Assembly: GCF_027942865.1 (NCBI RefSeq) | Contig: NC_134510.1 | Coordinates: forward strand, 27,941,163-28,005,162 | DNA length: 64,000 bases | Direction of reading: 5' to 3' | Source: Odontesthes bonariensis | Taxonomy: Eukaryota; Chordata; Actinopteri; Atheriniformes; Atherinopsidae | Shown: one piece after another, positions 13,863 through 25,900 of the stretch | Layout of the letters: each line of letters starts with the position of its first letter | How positions within the stretch are numbered: the first letter of the stretch is position 1 | Translations under genes and position numbers: made by a program | The notes under the pieces: model-generated | Told to the model about the DNA's origin: nothing | The model's database searches: none | What the model saw: only the letters and a program-made list of their open reading frames with translations

Positions 13863-13872
13863 GGGAATTCCA
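13863..13872. promoter_or_regulatory. Kappa-B-like site upstream of bcl3
   Basis: GGGAATTCCA matches nine of ten positions of the NF-kappa-B consensus GGGRNNYYCC and lies about 100 bp before the bcl3 ATG. Mammalian BCL3 is an NF-kappa-B target, so autoregulation is plausible; binding here is inferred. Confidence 0.4.
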
Positions 13873-13969
13873 CACAGTTGGCCACTTTGTTTTGTCTGGT
13901 TCAACTTAAACCTCCCCTGAACGCTGAGAGGTTGTGTTTTCACGCACACATCTGAAACTTCTTCAGTTG

Positions 13970-16900
13970 ATGCCGAGGGTCATGACCATGAACCTCCAGC
14001 CGGTTGCCACCGCACCGCTGGATTTGAGCATCACCAATCGCAGGAACACCGGGTCGAGGACACCAGAGCGCACGGTTTGCGCCAGAGACTCTCGGGGAAC
14101 AGGGGGGTCGCCTGCCCCTCCTGCGTGCACGGGGACGGGCAGTTCAGAGCCCCGCAGCCCCTCGGGGAGAGCCTCACCGGGCACAGAAACTAGTGCAGCC
14201 TGCAAACGGCCAGCGGGCAGATCTTCCTCAAAGCTTCCCTTCAGGAAACGTCCGATTCCCGTCGAACCTGAGACCCGTAATAGCCCCTCGCCGGCTCCAC
14301 CTGGAAGCACAGACGGCCCCTCGCCAGCGGGAGAGACGAAATGTAAATTGCAAAAGAGATTGGACGGTCGTTTGGACAGAACCGCGGATGAAAGCAGGGC
14401 TGCTGTAGCACCTGTGACCCCGAGGCACATCCAAGAGTCAGCGCAGAGTCCAGAGGGATATCCCTGGTGCTTTCTGCACCCACTTAACTACGGTAAGCAT
14501 CGCCAATGCATTTTTAGACTTTTTTTCAACGTGACAAGCTACATCTTATTTTGTGATTTACTTGTAAAAACCTATTTGTATATTCAATCCCTAAATGTAA
14601 CAATAATTGCAAGGGTATTGCATGGTTTGGTGTAGTGAAAGAAAGAACGTCACGTTATCTCCTGCAGTTATTGCTTTCCTTTTCAGTGGAAAAAATGATC
14701 TTATGAATATTGTATCATATAAGCAAAATAATCATAGTTTGTAGCCTACTGACACTGTTTTGTTTTATGACACAAGCTGCCAGGGCTGAAATTATCTCAG
14801 CAGTTATCACATTTGAGCAGAATGCTAGAGTCACAGATGATGAAGCAGCCGCAGCTGAGAAAATGTCCTGTCAGCTATTCTGCAGCCATCCGTCCTCAGT
14901 TAACTGAACTGTGGCTTACTGGGTCAAGTCATAACTGAATTTTGCACTCTCACACCTTTGACTACATGCAGTGTAGCCCACTTCCTTAATACAAAAAACA
15001 AACTAATAGTATGTCGTCATTTGTCCTTTTTTCCTCTTCTCTGCCTCTCATCTTATCTGCCTTTCTCTCTTTTTTTCTGTTTCTGCTTTTTTTCTCTTTC
15101 CAGGTCACTACCCCATGTACTGCCTGCCGGTCCCAGAGCCGCACCATCCGCTGGTCCACCAGACTGAAAATTTGCTGGCCGGAATCTCTCTGGCAACACA
15201 TCAAGATGAAGATGGAGACACGTATGTTGAAAAACAAAAAATTCAAAATGACTTCAACTGGAATTTTTGGTGTACAGTAGGCTATAAGTTAAACCTGCTC
15301 TCCTACCCATCCGCATTCAAGTCACTGAAGCTCATAGGAAACTGAAAACTTCACCATGATTCATCCCCATTATGCATTTACATAATCATAGAATTTTAGT
15401 CAGACGGACTATTGTGTTGAAACTCGAAACTTGGCTCAATTAACAAATCTGAAATCCTGCCACATTATAAATAGTCATGAGATTTCCAGTAGATTCTGAG
15501 GATTCACTGACCCAGGTTACATTTCTGTCTATGAAGACCAGAATTTAGTTTTTCTGATGCGCTGCACCTAATTAAACTCAGCTTGAGTGTTTAACATCTA
15601 GTGACTAGCAGTGACTAGTCACTTGCTACAAAACAAAATGTCTAAAATGGATGCACATAGTGATTTATAAACTGATATAGGCCACACAAATTCTTTTCAA
15701 TTTAAAAAAAACATACTGCAGTGATTAGCAAATCATCTAAACTCTATATTTGATTGAAAATAGTTATTTTACTGCTTTGTTACATCAACTCTTCTTTTAT
15801 TACTCTGTAAGGGTGTGGCATCACTTGTAGTTTCGAAAGCAAAATGTTTTCCCATTCTTGCTTGATTTGGGATTTCAGCAGCTCATGAGCCTGAGACCGC
15901 TTTCTTGTATTTTTTGTTTCATAATGACTCAATTAATAAGTGGGTGACAGCTCTTGAATGCATGCAGGCCTCACTGACTTTTATCATGCAGCCATGCTGT
16001 TGTCATGCCGATTGTGGTTCGTCATCGTCTTTCTGAAATAAGCAAGACCTTTTATATTGTTCAGCTTCTCTGGTGCCTTTGTGGATGCATAACCTATCCA
16101 TGCCATGTCCAGTGATGCATTCCGATACTACGATACTAGACAAGGTCAGTCGGTGTCACACTTTGTGTGTAACTGCACAGTGTTTTTATCCATTGCCCCT
16201 AACAAATTGAGATGGTGGCCCACATTTTGATTGGCTCCAGTTTCCTCAATTCAACATCTGAGGGACTGATGCTTTTTTAATATTTGGCCTGTATTTAAAG
16301 GCTGTGATGAACCTAAGGGAGGCTCTCATCATTTAATGTCAATCAAACTGCGCTCAAGTGGGTCAAATGCAGGTTAACTTGTCATCGTCTTTGCTGTCTG
16401 TTTTTGGACAACGGACAATTTTGAGAGAACATAAATTCACAAAGTGAACAATGCAGGTTTTAGCAGAATATCGGGGAAACTACCACATAGGAGAGGAAAT
16501 GTTGGTACAACCGAGACTGGAAAACTATTTACAACTGGGGGAAGCCAGTGGGAGGTGATACTCAGATTTCTTACGTTTTTTTGCTAGGGTAATTTTTCAG
16601 TTTCTCATGGGGAGAAATATATCATTAATCAACACAGCACATATGAGTCAAACAAGAGGCATGAAACTCAAAATGAGCTTCATCAATCTATGGATTCCTG
16701 CTGAAACCACAAAATGACTACCAGGCAGAAAAGGTAGCAGCAGCTGAGATAATCAGCATTTGCCACACAGTGCAGCGCTTTGAATCATACGGGTCAGCAG
16801 ATTGTGAAAACAAGTGGTCAACGATTTCCACGGTAGAATTGACAGCATTGAAGCTTGACTGGGTTCCTTGTGAATACATTTCTCCAGATACTTTAAATTA

Positions 16901-19900
16901 ATCAATGATATGCTTTGTGGTACATAAGGAAATCCCTGGAATTCTTTTGCAGTTTTACCTTAAGCAACTTTAATATTTTAAGATATTGAACTCTTCGCAG
17001 AGTGGAGAAGCCTTCCTTATCTTTACTTCTTCAAGACTCAGACTTAATCTTGGATGTTCTTATACTTTTTTTTTTTTGGCAAGGACATGGCAAGTAAGTT
17101 CTAATATATAAACCACTGGCAGGATTTATAATGTGATGAAATATCAATATTTTAGTTCAGAGGCAATACGCAGACTGTTGCTTTCTTTGCTTCGAGTTTG
17201 TATGTCTGATGTACCTTTGAAAGGAGCACTGTTGTCATGAACCCTGAAACTGAGCAGGTCATGCCAAAAAGGAGTCTATACTGATGATTCACTAAGGGTT
17301 GACCCAAACAAGACTAGTTTCAACACAGAACTATCTGACATCATAAACCAAACTTTTGGTATTGCGCAACCTGGATGTTAGATATTTGGAATATCATCTC
17401 AGTTTATAGGTTGGGACTTCAGTGACTCACCTTTATTGAATCGGTACAGTAAGCACGCCACCCTTTCTCCTACCTCATCCAGCCAAATTCTTCACTGCTG
17501 TTTTACTTCCTGTGAGGAAATCTTGCTCAGTGTTAATCACGAATGATTCACCAAATACCAGCGGTGATTCTAATCTAAAAAACCAAACTGAAAGCTATAG
17601 GTTTTAGCTGCCAGATTGAATATGAAATGCTTCTGAACATAGTGTTGGCTAATGTACGCTGAACAGCTTATAGTTGACAGTTGACTAGTCTCTTGAGGTG
17701 TGGGACGGGGGCTGAGAATGATACCGTCCACAGGGCATTGAGTCTTCAGAGCACATGGATGCAAATACTAAACTTTAACGCATGGTTAATTGACTTTTTT
17801 GTGCAGGCTCAGCACCCACCCACACACTTAACTAAGATGACAAACAGATACAAGAACACAAGGGCACACTCACACACAGTCATGTGACTGAAAGCAAAGT
17901 ATGTCCAAGAATTAAATGACTCTTTGATGTTGCAGTTTCAAGAAGCATCAGCGTGATTTGCATCCTCTCAAAACAAACTCGTGATGACCAACATCTTGTT
18001 GAGCCATAAGTCCTGTGACATGCCACATCTGCTCAGTGTACCAGATATAACCAAAGCAAGGCTGTCATTACCTGAGAGTGGAAGAAAATTAAAAAAAAAA
18101 GAAGCAATGTATCTTGACTCAAAATGGCCATGGTAAAAATAACTTTATTTTTTTGTCTTTGAAAAAAAAGAAATTTGTTTCATTCTTTGTTCCACTTGCC
18201 TGAATACATATTTCACATGCACCAATTTCATTATCATCTACTCACCTCTCTCATGTGAATACGGTAAAAAGCGAACGTGAATATTGAATACCTTAGATGT
18301 GTGATGCCTACAATTCTTGTTGCTTTGTGGTTGCATGAACCTTTGTGTGAATTCTGCAGAAAGAAACTCATCCTTGTCCTTTTTCTCAGACTGTACATAG
18401 ACAGCTTTGTGTGCGTGCATGCATAATGCAAGCGATGGTGTTCACGCCCCTCTTACGTCAATGAGCCCCTTTAGTTTCGGGAAAACCAGTGAGAGTTCGG
18501 TTTTTAACATGATTGTGGTTTTTCTCAGGTGTCTCTCTCTCTCTCTCTCTTTTGTTCTCTCTGTTTTTAAATGAATGGGCTCAAAAAACCCAAACATCCG
18601 CTCCCCACTTCCTCATTTACCGCTTCCTTTCTATCGGCTTCATCTCTATCTCTTTCTCCTTTTCTATTGTGTGTAAATGCTATCATTTGCACTTGTGTAG
18701 ATGTGTTGGTTTACTTTATCAGCAAATCCCCTCGTGCTTCCAGTCAGTCAGTGGAGTTACCCTCTCAATAATACTAATGTATGAGTTCAGTAATACTTGA
18801 AGTATAAAAATGCCTTGACCACATGGTGTTGCTATAGAAAAATTCAGGAAATCAGCAGGATCTTTAGGATGTATCGTATTAGGACTGCGAGTGTCGTTGA
18901 AAATATTTCTACTAATATTTTATATATGAGTGTAAGAGATAAAAAAGCAGAGATTAAACAAAATGAATAAGATTAATTTTCTGTATGGAGATATCTGATC
19001 TGTATTTGATTGCTCTGTAAATTCTCCAGCTGAAAAATCCATTGAGAAGGGCTTACTTCTCTTTTCTTCTCCTTATTGTGGGAGAAAAATGATGCTATTC
19101 CAGAAGTGTCGAAAGGTAGGCTTGAAAGCAACTGCACACTTTTTAGGGGTGTGCATTTCAAGTGGAAATATTATTTCAAACCACAGGGAATGATTTGATG
19201 GTCATTTACCCTTTTCACAAAGCTTGCTCATTTGGCTATTACATTATTTATTAATGGAATGTTCTGATTAATATCGTGCAAAATGGGTCAAACATCGTCA
19301 TACTTGTTAAAAACTATTTCATACATGGGGCGGTCGGTGGCGCAGTGGGTTAAGCGGCCGCCCCATGTACAGAGGCTACAGTCCTCGCTGCAGCTGGCCC
19401 TGGTTCGACTCCCGCACCGAGAGGCCCTGTGCTGTGTGTCTTTCCCCTCTCTCTGCCCCCAGCTTCCAGTCTCTCTCCAACTGTCCTCTCATTAAAAAGG
19501 CATAAAAAAAATGTATTTAAAAAAAAAAATACTTAAAAACTATTTCATCCATCCATCCATTATCTTCCACTGGTCCGGGGATCGGGTCGCGGGGGCAGCA
19601 GCTTGAGCAAAGAGACCCAGACGTCCCTGTCCCCGGCCACTTCCTCCAGCTCTTCTGGGGGGACCCCGAGGCGTTCCCAGGCCAGCCGAGAAACATAGTC
19701 TCTCCAACGTGTCCTGGGTCTTCCCCGGGGCCTCCTCCCAGTGGGACGAGCCCGGAACACCTCACCAGGGAGACGCCTGCCAGGAGGCATCCTAACCAGA
19801 TGCCCGAGCCACCACATCTGACTCCTCTCGATGTAGAGGAGCAGCGGTTCTACTCCGAGCCCCTCCCGGATGACCGAGCTTCTCACCCTATCTCTAAGGG

Positions 19901-22900
19901 AGAGCCCAGACACCCTGCGGAGGAAACTCATTTCGGCCGCTTGTATTCGCGATCTCGTTCTTTCGGTCACTACCCACAGCTCGTGACCATAGGTGAGGGT
20001 AGGAACATAGATTGACCGGTAAATCGAGAGCTTCGCCTTCTGGCTCAGCTCCTTCTTCACCACGACAGGCCGGTGCAGAGCTCGCATCACTGCAGACGCC
20101 GCACCAATCCGCCTGTCAATCTCCTGCTCCATTCGTCCCTCACTCGTGAACAAGACCCCGAGATACTTGAACTCCTCCACTTGGGGAAGGATCTCATTCC
20201 CGACCCGGAGAGAGCATTCCACCCTTTTCCGGCCGAAGACCATGGTCTCGGATTTGGAGGTGCTGATTCTCATCCCAGCCGCTTCACGGCTCGTCATCGG
20301 CTGCGAACCGCTCCGGTGAGAGCTGAAGGTCACGGCCCGACGACGCCAACAGAACCACGTCGTCCGCAAAAAGCAGAGACCCGATTCTGAGGTTGCCAAA
20401 CCGGACCCCCTCAATTCTGTCCATAAAAATTATGAACAGAATCGGTGACAAAGGGCAGCCCTGACGGAGTCCAACCCTCACAGGAAACATGTCCGACTTA
20501 CTGCCGGCAATGCGGACCAAACTCTGACACCGGTCATACAGCGACCGAACAGCCCATATCAAGGGGTCCGGCACTTCATACTCCCGGAGCACCCCCCACA
20601 AGAGTCCCCGAGGGACACGGTCGAACGCCTTCTCCAAGTCCACAAAACACATGTAGACCGGTTGGGCGAACTCCCATGCTCCCTCCAGGATCCTGCGGAG
20701 GGTATAGAGCTGGTCCACTGTTCCACGGCCAGGACGAAAACCACACTGCACCTCCTGAATCCGAGATTCGACTATCCGGCGGAACCTCCTCTCCAGTACC
20801 CCCGAAAAGACCTTACCAGGGAGGCTGAGGAGTGTGATCCCCCTATAGTTGGAACACACCCTCCGGTCCCCCTTTTTAAAGAGGGGGACCACCACCCCGA
20901 TCTGCCAGTCCAGAGGCACTGCCCCCGATGTCCACGCAATGCTGCAGAGGTGTGTCAACCAAGACAGCTCCACAACATCCAGAGCCTTGAGGAACTCAGG
21001 ACGGACCTCATCCACCCCCGGGGCCTTGCCACTGAGGAGTTTTTTGACCACCTCAGCAACCTCAGCCCCAGAAATGGGAGTCCCCACGTCCGAGCTCCCC
21101 AACTCTGCTTCCTCATCGGAAGGCGTGTCGGTAGGATTGAGGAGGCCCTCGAAGTATTCCCCCCGCCGACTCACGACGTCCCTAGTTGAAGTCAGTAGAG
21201 CCCCGCCCTCACCATACACGGTCTTGACAGTGCACCGCTTCCCCCCCCTGAGCCGCCGGATGGCGGACCAGAATCTCCTCGAGGTCGTCCGGAAGTCGTT
21301 CTCCATGGCCTCCCCGAACTCCTCCCAAGCCCGAGTTTTTGCCTCAGCAACCGCCGAGGCTGCGTTCCGCTTGGCCTGTCGGTACCCATCAGCTGCTTCC
21401 AGAGTCCCACTGGCCAAAAAGGCCCGATAGGACTCCTTCTTCAGCTTGACGGCTTCCCTCACCACTGGGGTCCACCAGCGGGTTCGGGGATTGCCGCCAC
21501 GACAGGCACCGACCACCTTACGGCCACAGCTCCGGTCGGCCGCCTCAACAATGGAGGCACGGAACATGGCCCATTCGGGCTCAATGTCCCCCACCTCCCC
21601 CGGGACATGGTTGAAGCTCTGCCGGATGTGGGAGTTGAAACTCCTCCTTGCAGGAGATTCCGCCAGCCGTTCCCAACAGACCCTCACAATACGTTTGGGC
21701 CTGCCAGGTCTGACCGGCTTCCTCCCCCACCAAAAAAAGAGCACCTGATGCTTTGGTTATAAATGCAACAGTGCATAGTTGTGGTAAGCTTATGGCATGC
21801 TAGCTTTACCTAAAAGCGTTTGTGTTTTTAGAAGGACTTCCACACAGAGGTGTTTGCCGGCTGCGTTAAAAAAACAGTTCAGCGCATTAGCGCTTCGGTG
21901 GTTGTAAAGCATTACTACCAGCTGCTGGTATAGCTGCTGGAATAAAAAATGTATTCATATTGAGACTTTAGCCACATAAACTATTCAATATCCATCCATC
22001 CATCCATCCATCCATCTATTTTCTATATCTGCTTAATCCAACTCAGTACATGTTCTCAATTGATTTAAACGAATACAGTTAAAGGTGGGGTAGGGGTTCT
22101 TTTTCTGGAGCATTTTTTTACATATTACTTGAAATACTCTTCACACCCCCATTGCAACCAATTAATTAAAAGTTTTGACACAAAAATGAAAAGTTTTAGT
22201 GGCCTCTAGAACAAACAATCCAGGAAAAACACTATCCAATCATACTAAACGGACTGTTAACGATGATTGGATTCTGATGCGTCTATCAAACTGCAATCTG
22301 CTCCTCCCTCCCCCTCCTTCCCCCTGTGCGCGTACCCTTCTTCGTGAACGAATTACGCGTGCCCAGAAGCTTGGCAGGAAGCTAAACTAGAGCCAGCTTG
22401 GCTAGCACCTAGCATTATTAAACGGTTAATTATGATGTTGAAAGGTATTTTCTTACCTGTGAATCTGCCATGAGAAAAAGTTAGCAAAAGTTAGCCAAAT
22501 CAATCGATGCTTGCTGTCAGAACAGCGCTCGTGCACCTTCGTGCTCGTGAACAAGCATTGCGCGTTCATGTACTCTTGAGGCGTGGCTTCGGGGGGAAGT
22601 CTGAATAAAGGGGTTGGGACTTTTGACCTGTGTATTTTCAAAATGCAGCTTCGCTGGACTCAAAATCCAGGATCTCCTACCCTACCTTTAAGTAACGCGT
22701 TCAGAAAATAAATGCTTGTATTTTGCTACAAGCTGTCCTCATTGTTCTTAATCAGATCCATCAACATTCACTTCTTGCTTGTCCATCTTTTTAAAGACAT
22801 TTTTAGTTAATATCGTCAGTAAGCTACCATCCTGTGGTGTTTACAGTGTGTAAAGTACTGAGGCATTTACCAAGAGTCTCACACTCGTTTTCCTTATACG

Positions 22901-25900
22901 ACCATGTGTTCTTATAGAAAAAGTCATGTTTTAAGGAGAGAACCACACACAGAACAACACAGGAAGCTGGGAAGTGGAGAAACTCAAGTTTAACAAAACG
23001 TAAAAACAACAGCACTGTGATGCAGGAATTCAAATGTTCAGGCAAACTGTTCTGAGTTCAAAATAAAGGGCAGAAGACAGAGCTGGAGAAAGATGGCTGG
23101 ATATGATGACGATCTGGCAAAGGAAAGAGAAACGAGGCATGAAACAAGAAGCTGATGAAACACAGGTGAGGGGCAATTAGGCAGCTAAACAAAAGTGTAA
23201 AATTAAAGTAGGAGTTAAAACTAAATGGGGTGCATAAATAAAAACAAATTTATAACAAAAAAGGAAGTTAACCTCACTAAGACACATAACGTCTCAAAAT
23301 GATAATCCACAGTCCCAAAAACTATGTACAAATAGGCTGACCATGACACGAGGTTACCTATAGTGTAAATATGTCGCTACAGGTTATTATTACATGTCTA
23401 CCCTCTGACCTATTTTCTATCATTCAACACCCATTAACCACTGTATGACACAAGTTATTACTTAGTCTGAGATTTTGCATGTCTGTTGCTTGTCTAAGTT
23501 TTCTGTGAACCTAAGCAGTGGCGAATACACTATATCAGCCATGGATGTTTTGATATGGGATCTCCAAAGGCAACCCATGCCTGGACATTAACTCTCTGAT
23601 AGTGTGTATTACCATAAAATGTATGCGGTGGTTACAGTTACAGTATGATGATTGTGGACTAAGAACCCAATTCCCACAAAACACTTAACTTCTTGCTTAT
23701 CCAAGTTTGCTCAGATGTGTTTCCCACATGAAGATTTCATGACGAGCTCAGCGGACTATAGTCGTCATTTCTTGTCAAGAGGACTGTGAGCTTCCCTTTT
23801 GTTTACTATCCACACAAACTGACATATAACCTCACTGCTCAGCTGGTCCACAGACCACAGAATATGTCAGACATCTGATCAGTCAGTCTGGCTGCACCCT
23901 TACCCTCCATACCAAACAGGATACCACATACATGCTGTCGTTTCTCACAGCAGCATCTCTTTCTCTCTGTCTGTTGCTCTCTTTTTCTTCATCTGTAACA
24001 CACACATACAGTTGTGCTGCCTGTATAACAGCAAGTTTAAGACTCCTGTCTGCGTCAGTGCAGTGTTGTGCCGAGGGTTATCTCAGGCTGTGGTCTGCCC
24101 CACTTCCAGGAACAAGAAACAGTACAGTTTCATCTTAAGAGAAAAGAAAGAGATGGATACAGATACAAATAAGGTGTTGCAATCAAGATAGGATGATTTC
24201 AAGCCTGTATAAAATCAACCATCCCAATGAGCTCAATGTTTATTGGTCATCTAAGCTTAGCACTGATTCACTATTACTTGACTGAGTCAAACTGCAGCTG
24301 GCATTTGTCTTTATGTTCAGAGCAACACTTGTCACAACAAATTCCTCCAGGCTGAGGATGGCAAACCCTGTTCAACTCGTACTTAAACAGCTTGTCACTA
24401 TATTTGACTGCAAATATGCTGTGCCATGTCTTGCCGATCCAGTCACTGTATATATCGTCGGGGCACTTCATACAGTGGAGTCCTTTTTAATTTAGTCTAG
24501 TTTTGCTATTATTATATTTTAATTTGCATGTCCAGTAAACGTGACTTGGCCTTTATTGATGCTGATTTTTTCAGTGTTGAGCTCAGTTACAGGAACTGGG
24601 ATCATCTGAGGAAAGAACCGTCATTCTCACTCAACGTACAAAGTTCTGCTTTTACTCTGATGTCAGAAGCAAATAATCAAATTGTTTTTTGCAGTTGCAC
24701 TTGCAACCTGCCCTGCAACACCGATTTTTGGTGTGTCATGCCGTACGGTTGAGCTAATGTCTGTGATCAAGAGCGTGCACTCTCAGCTTATAAAATTGCA
24801 GGTACTTTTTGGCAGTTGTTGAAATTGACTTTATCATAAACAATATAGTATATTTATTTTGCCTCAACTGCCAAGTAAAGGTTGACACTTTCTTTGTGTC
24901 ACTTGCTTGGGACCCATTTGTGAAAGAAAACTTTGCAAGTGCATTTGTCACTGTAAGAACTTTTTCTGACCTTATATTTTGCGCGAATACACTTTTAGCT
25001 TTAACTTCTCAAAAAGTACCTGTTTCCTGTTGCTTAATTGCACTGTATCTGTGTTTCTGACTTATCCACTGGGTGAAGCTGACTCTGCTAACCTGCAGAA
25101 AGCCCCTGTGAGAAACCAAGCAGCTATAAGGCTTGATTTCAGAGCACATAGACCAAGATAGAGAAGAAAGAATACTGACTTTTTAGCGACAACAGGATGT
25201 GACATAAAACAAATCTGGCGCTTACTGGAAGCTGCTTCTTATGATAGTATGAGAAAGAAAATTGTTAAGAAAAAAAAAACCTGCTAAACTGATTTCTATG
25301 GCATACCATCACCCCGCTGTTTCCTGCCCTTCCCTGCCTAACTCTGGCCTTTGTTCTTTTGCCTCAAGTATAGACCACAGATAGTAGTTTCCCATTTAGT
25401 CATGATAAGGCAATGTAATAACTGTGAGTCATGCCCATACATCTAAAATACAACTGTCAGTGGGATCACTTAGATAAAGTAGAATTTTCTGCCTCTGATC
25501 ACATAAATAAAACATTCTGTCATTATCGTACTAAATTTAAAGACCATTAAGAAAATAACATTCCATCCGGGCATTGGTTCGCGGGGGCAGCAGCTTGAGC
25601 AGAGAAACCCAGACGTCCCTGTCCCCGGCCACTTCCTCCAGCTCTTCCGGGGGGACCCCGAGGCATTCCCAGGCCAGCCGAGAGACATAGTCTCTCCAAC
25701 ATGTCCTGTGTCTTGACCATAGGTGAGGGTAGGAACATAGATTGACCTGTAAATCGAGAGCTTCGCCTTCTGACTCAGCTCCTTCTTCACCACGACGGGC
25801 CGGTGCAGAGCCCGCATCACTGCAGACGCCGCACCGATCCACCTGTCAATCTCCTGCTCCATTCGTCCCTCACTCGTGAACAAGACCCCGAGATACTTGA

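Larger units (their letters stand above)
8417..13969. other. Divergent intergenic region between cblc and bcl3
   Basis: These 5.55 kb separate the two head-to-head start codons, so both 5' UTRs and promoters should be here. Recognisable contents are a (GA)n microsatellite at 9267-9302, a broken Tc1-like transposon at about 9600-10650, and a kappa-B-like site close to the bcl3 ATG. The rest, including 10.7-13.8 kb, shows no exon I can support. Confidence 0.7.

Noticed and set aside
13963-14483. Long antisense open frames across bcl3 exon 1 (up to 155 codons)
   Set aside because: They are shadows of a GC-rich coding exon; no homology, splice sites or promoter seen.
20445-21748. Plus-strand open frames of 100-193 codons over LINE copy 1
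   Set aside because: The reverse-transcriptase motifs are all on the minus strand; the plus frames are GC-rich shadows.
23045-23345. Repeat-like purine-rich text (ACACAGGTGAGGGGCAATTA)
   Set aside because: It feels like a dispersed fish repeat, but I could not define ends or a family.
24274-24471. Cys-rich 65-codon minus-strand frame ([13 protein letters not shown])
   Set aside because: Lies inside bcl3 intron 2 with no signal peptide or flanking exons; cysteine spacing fits no family I know.
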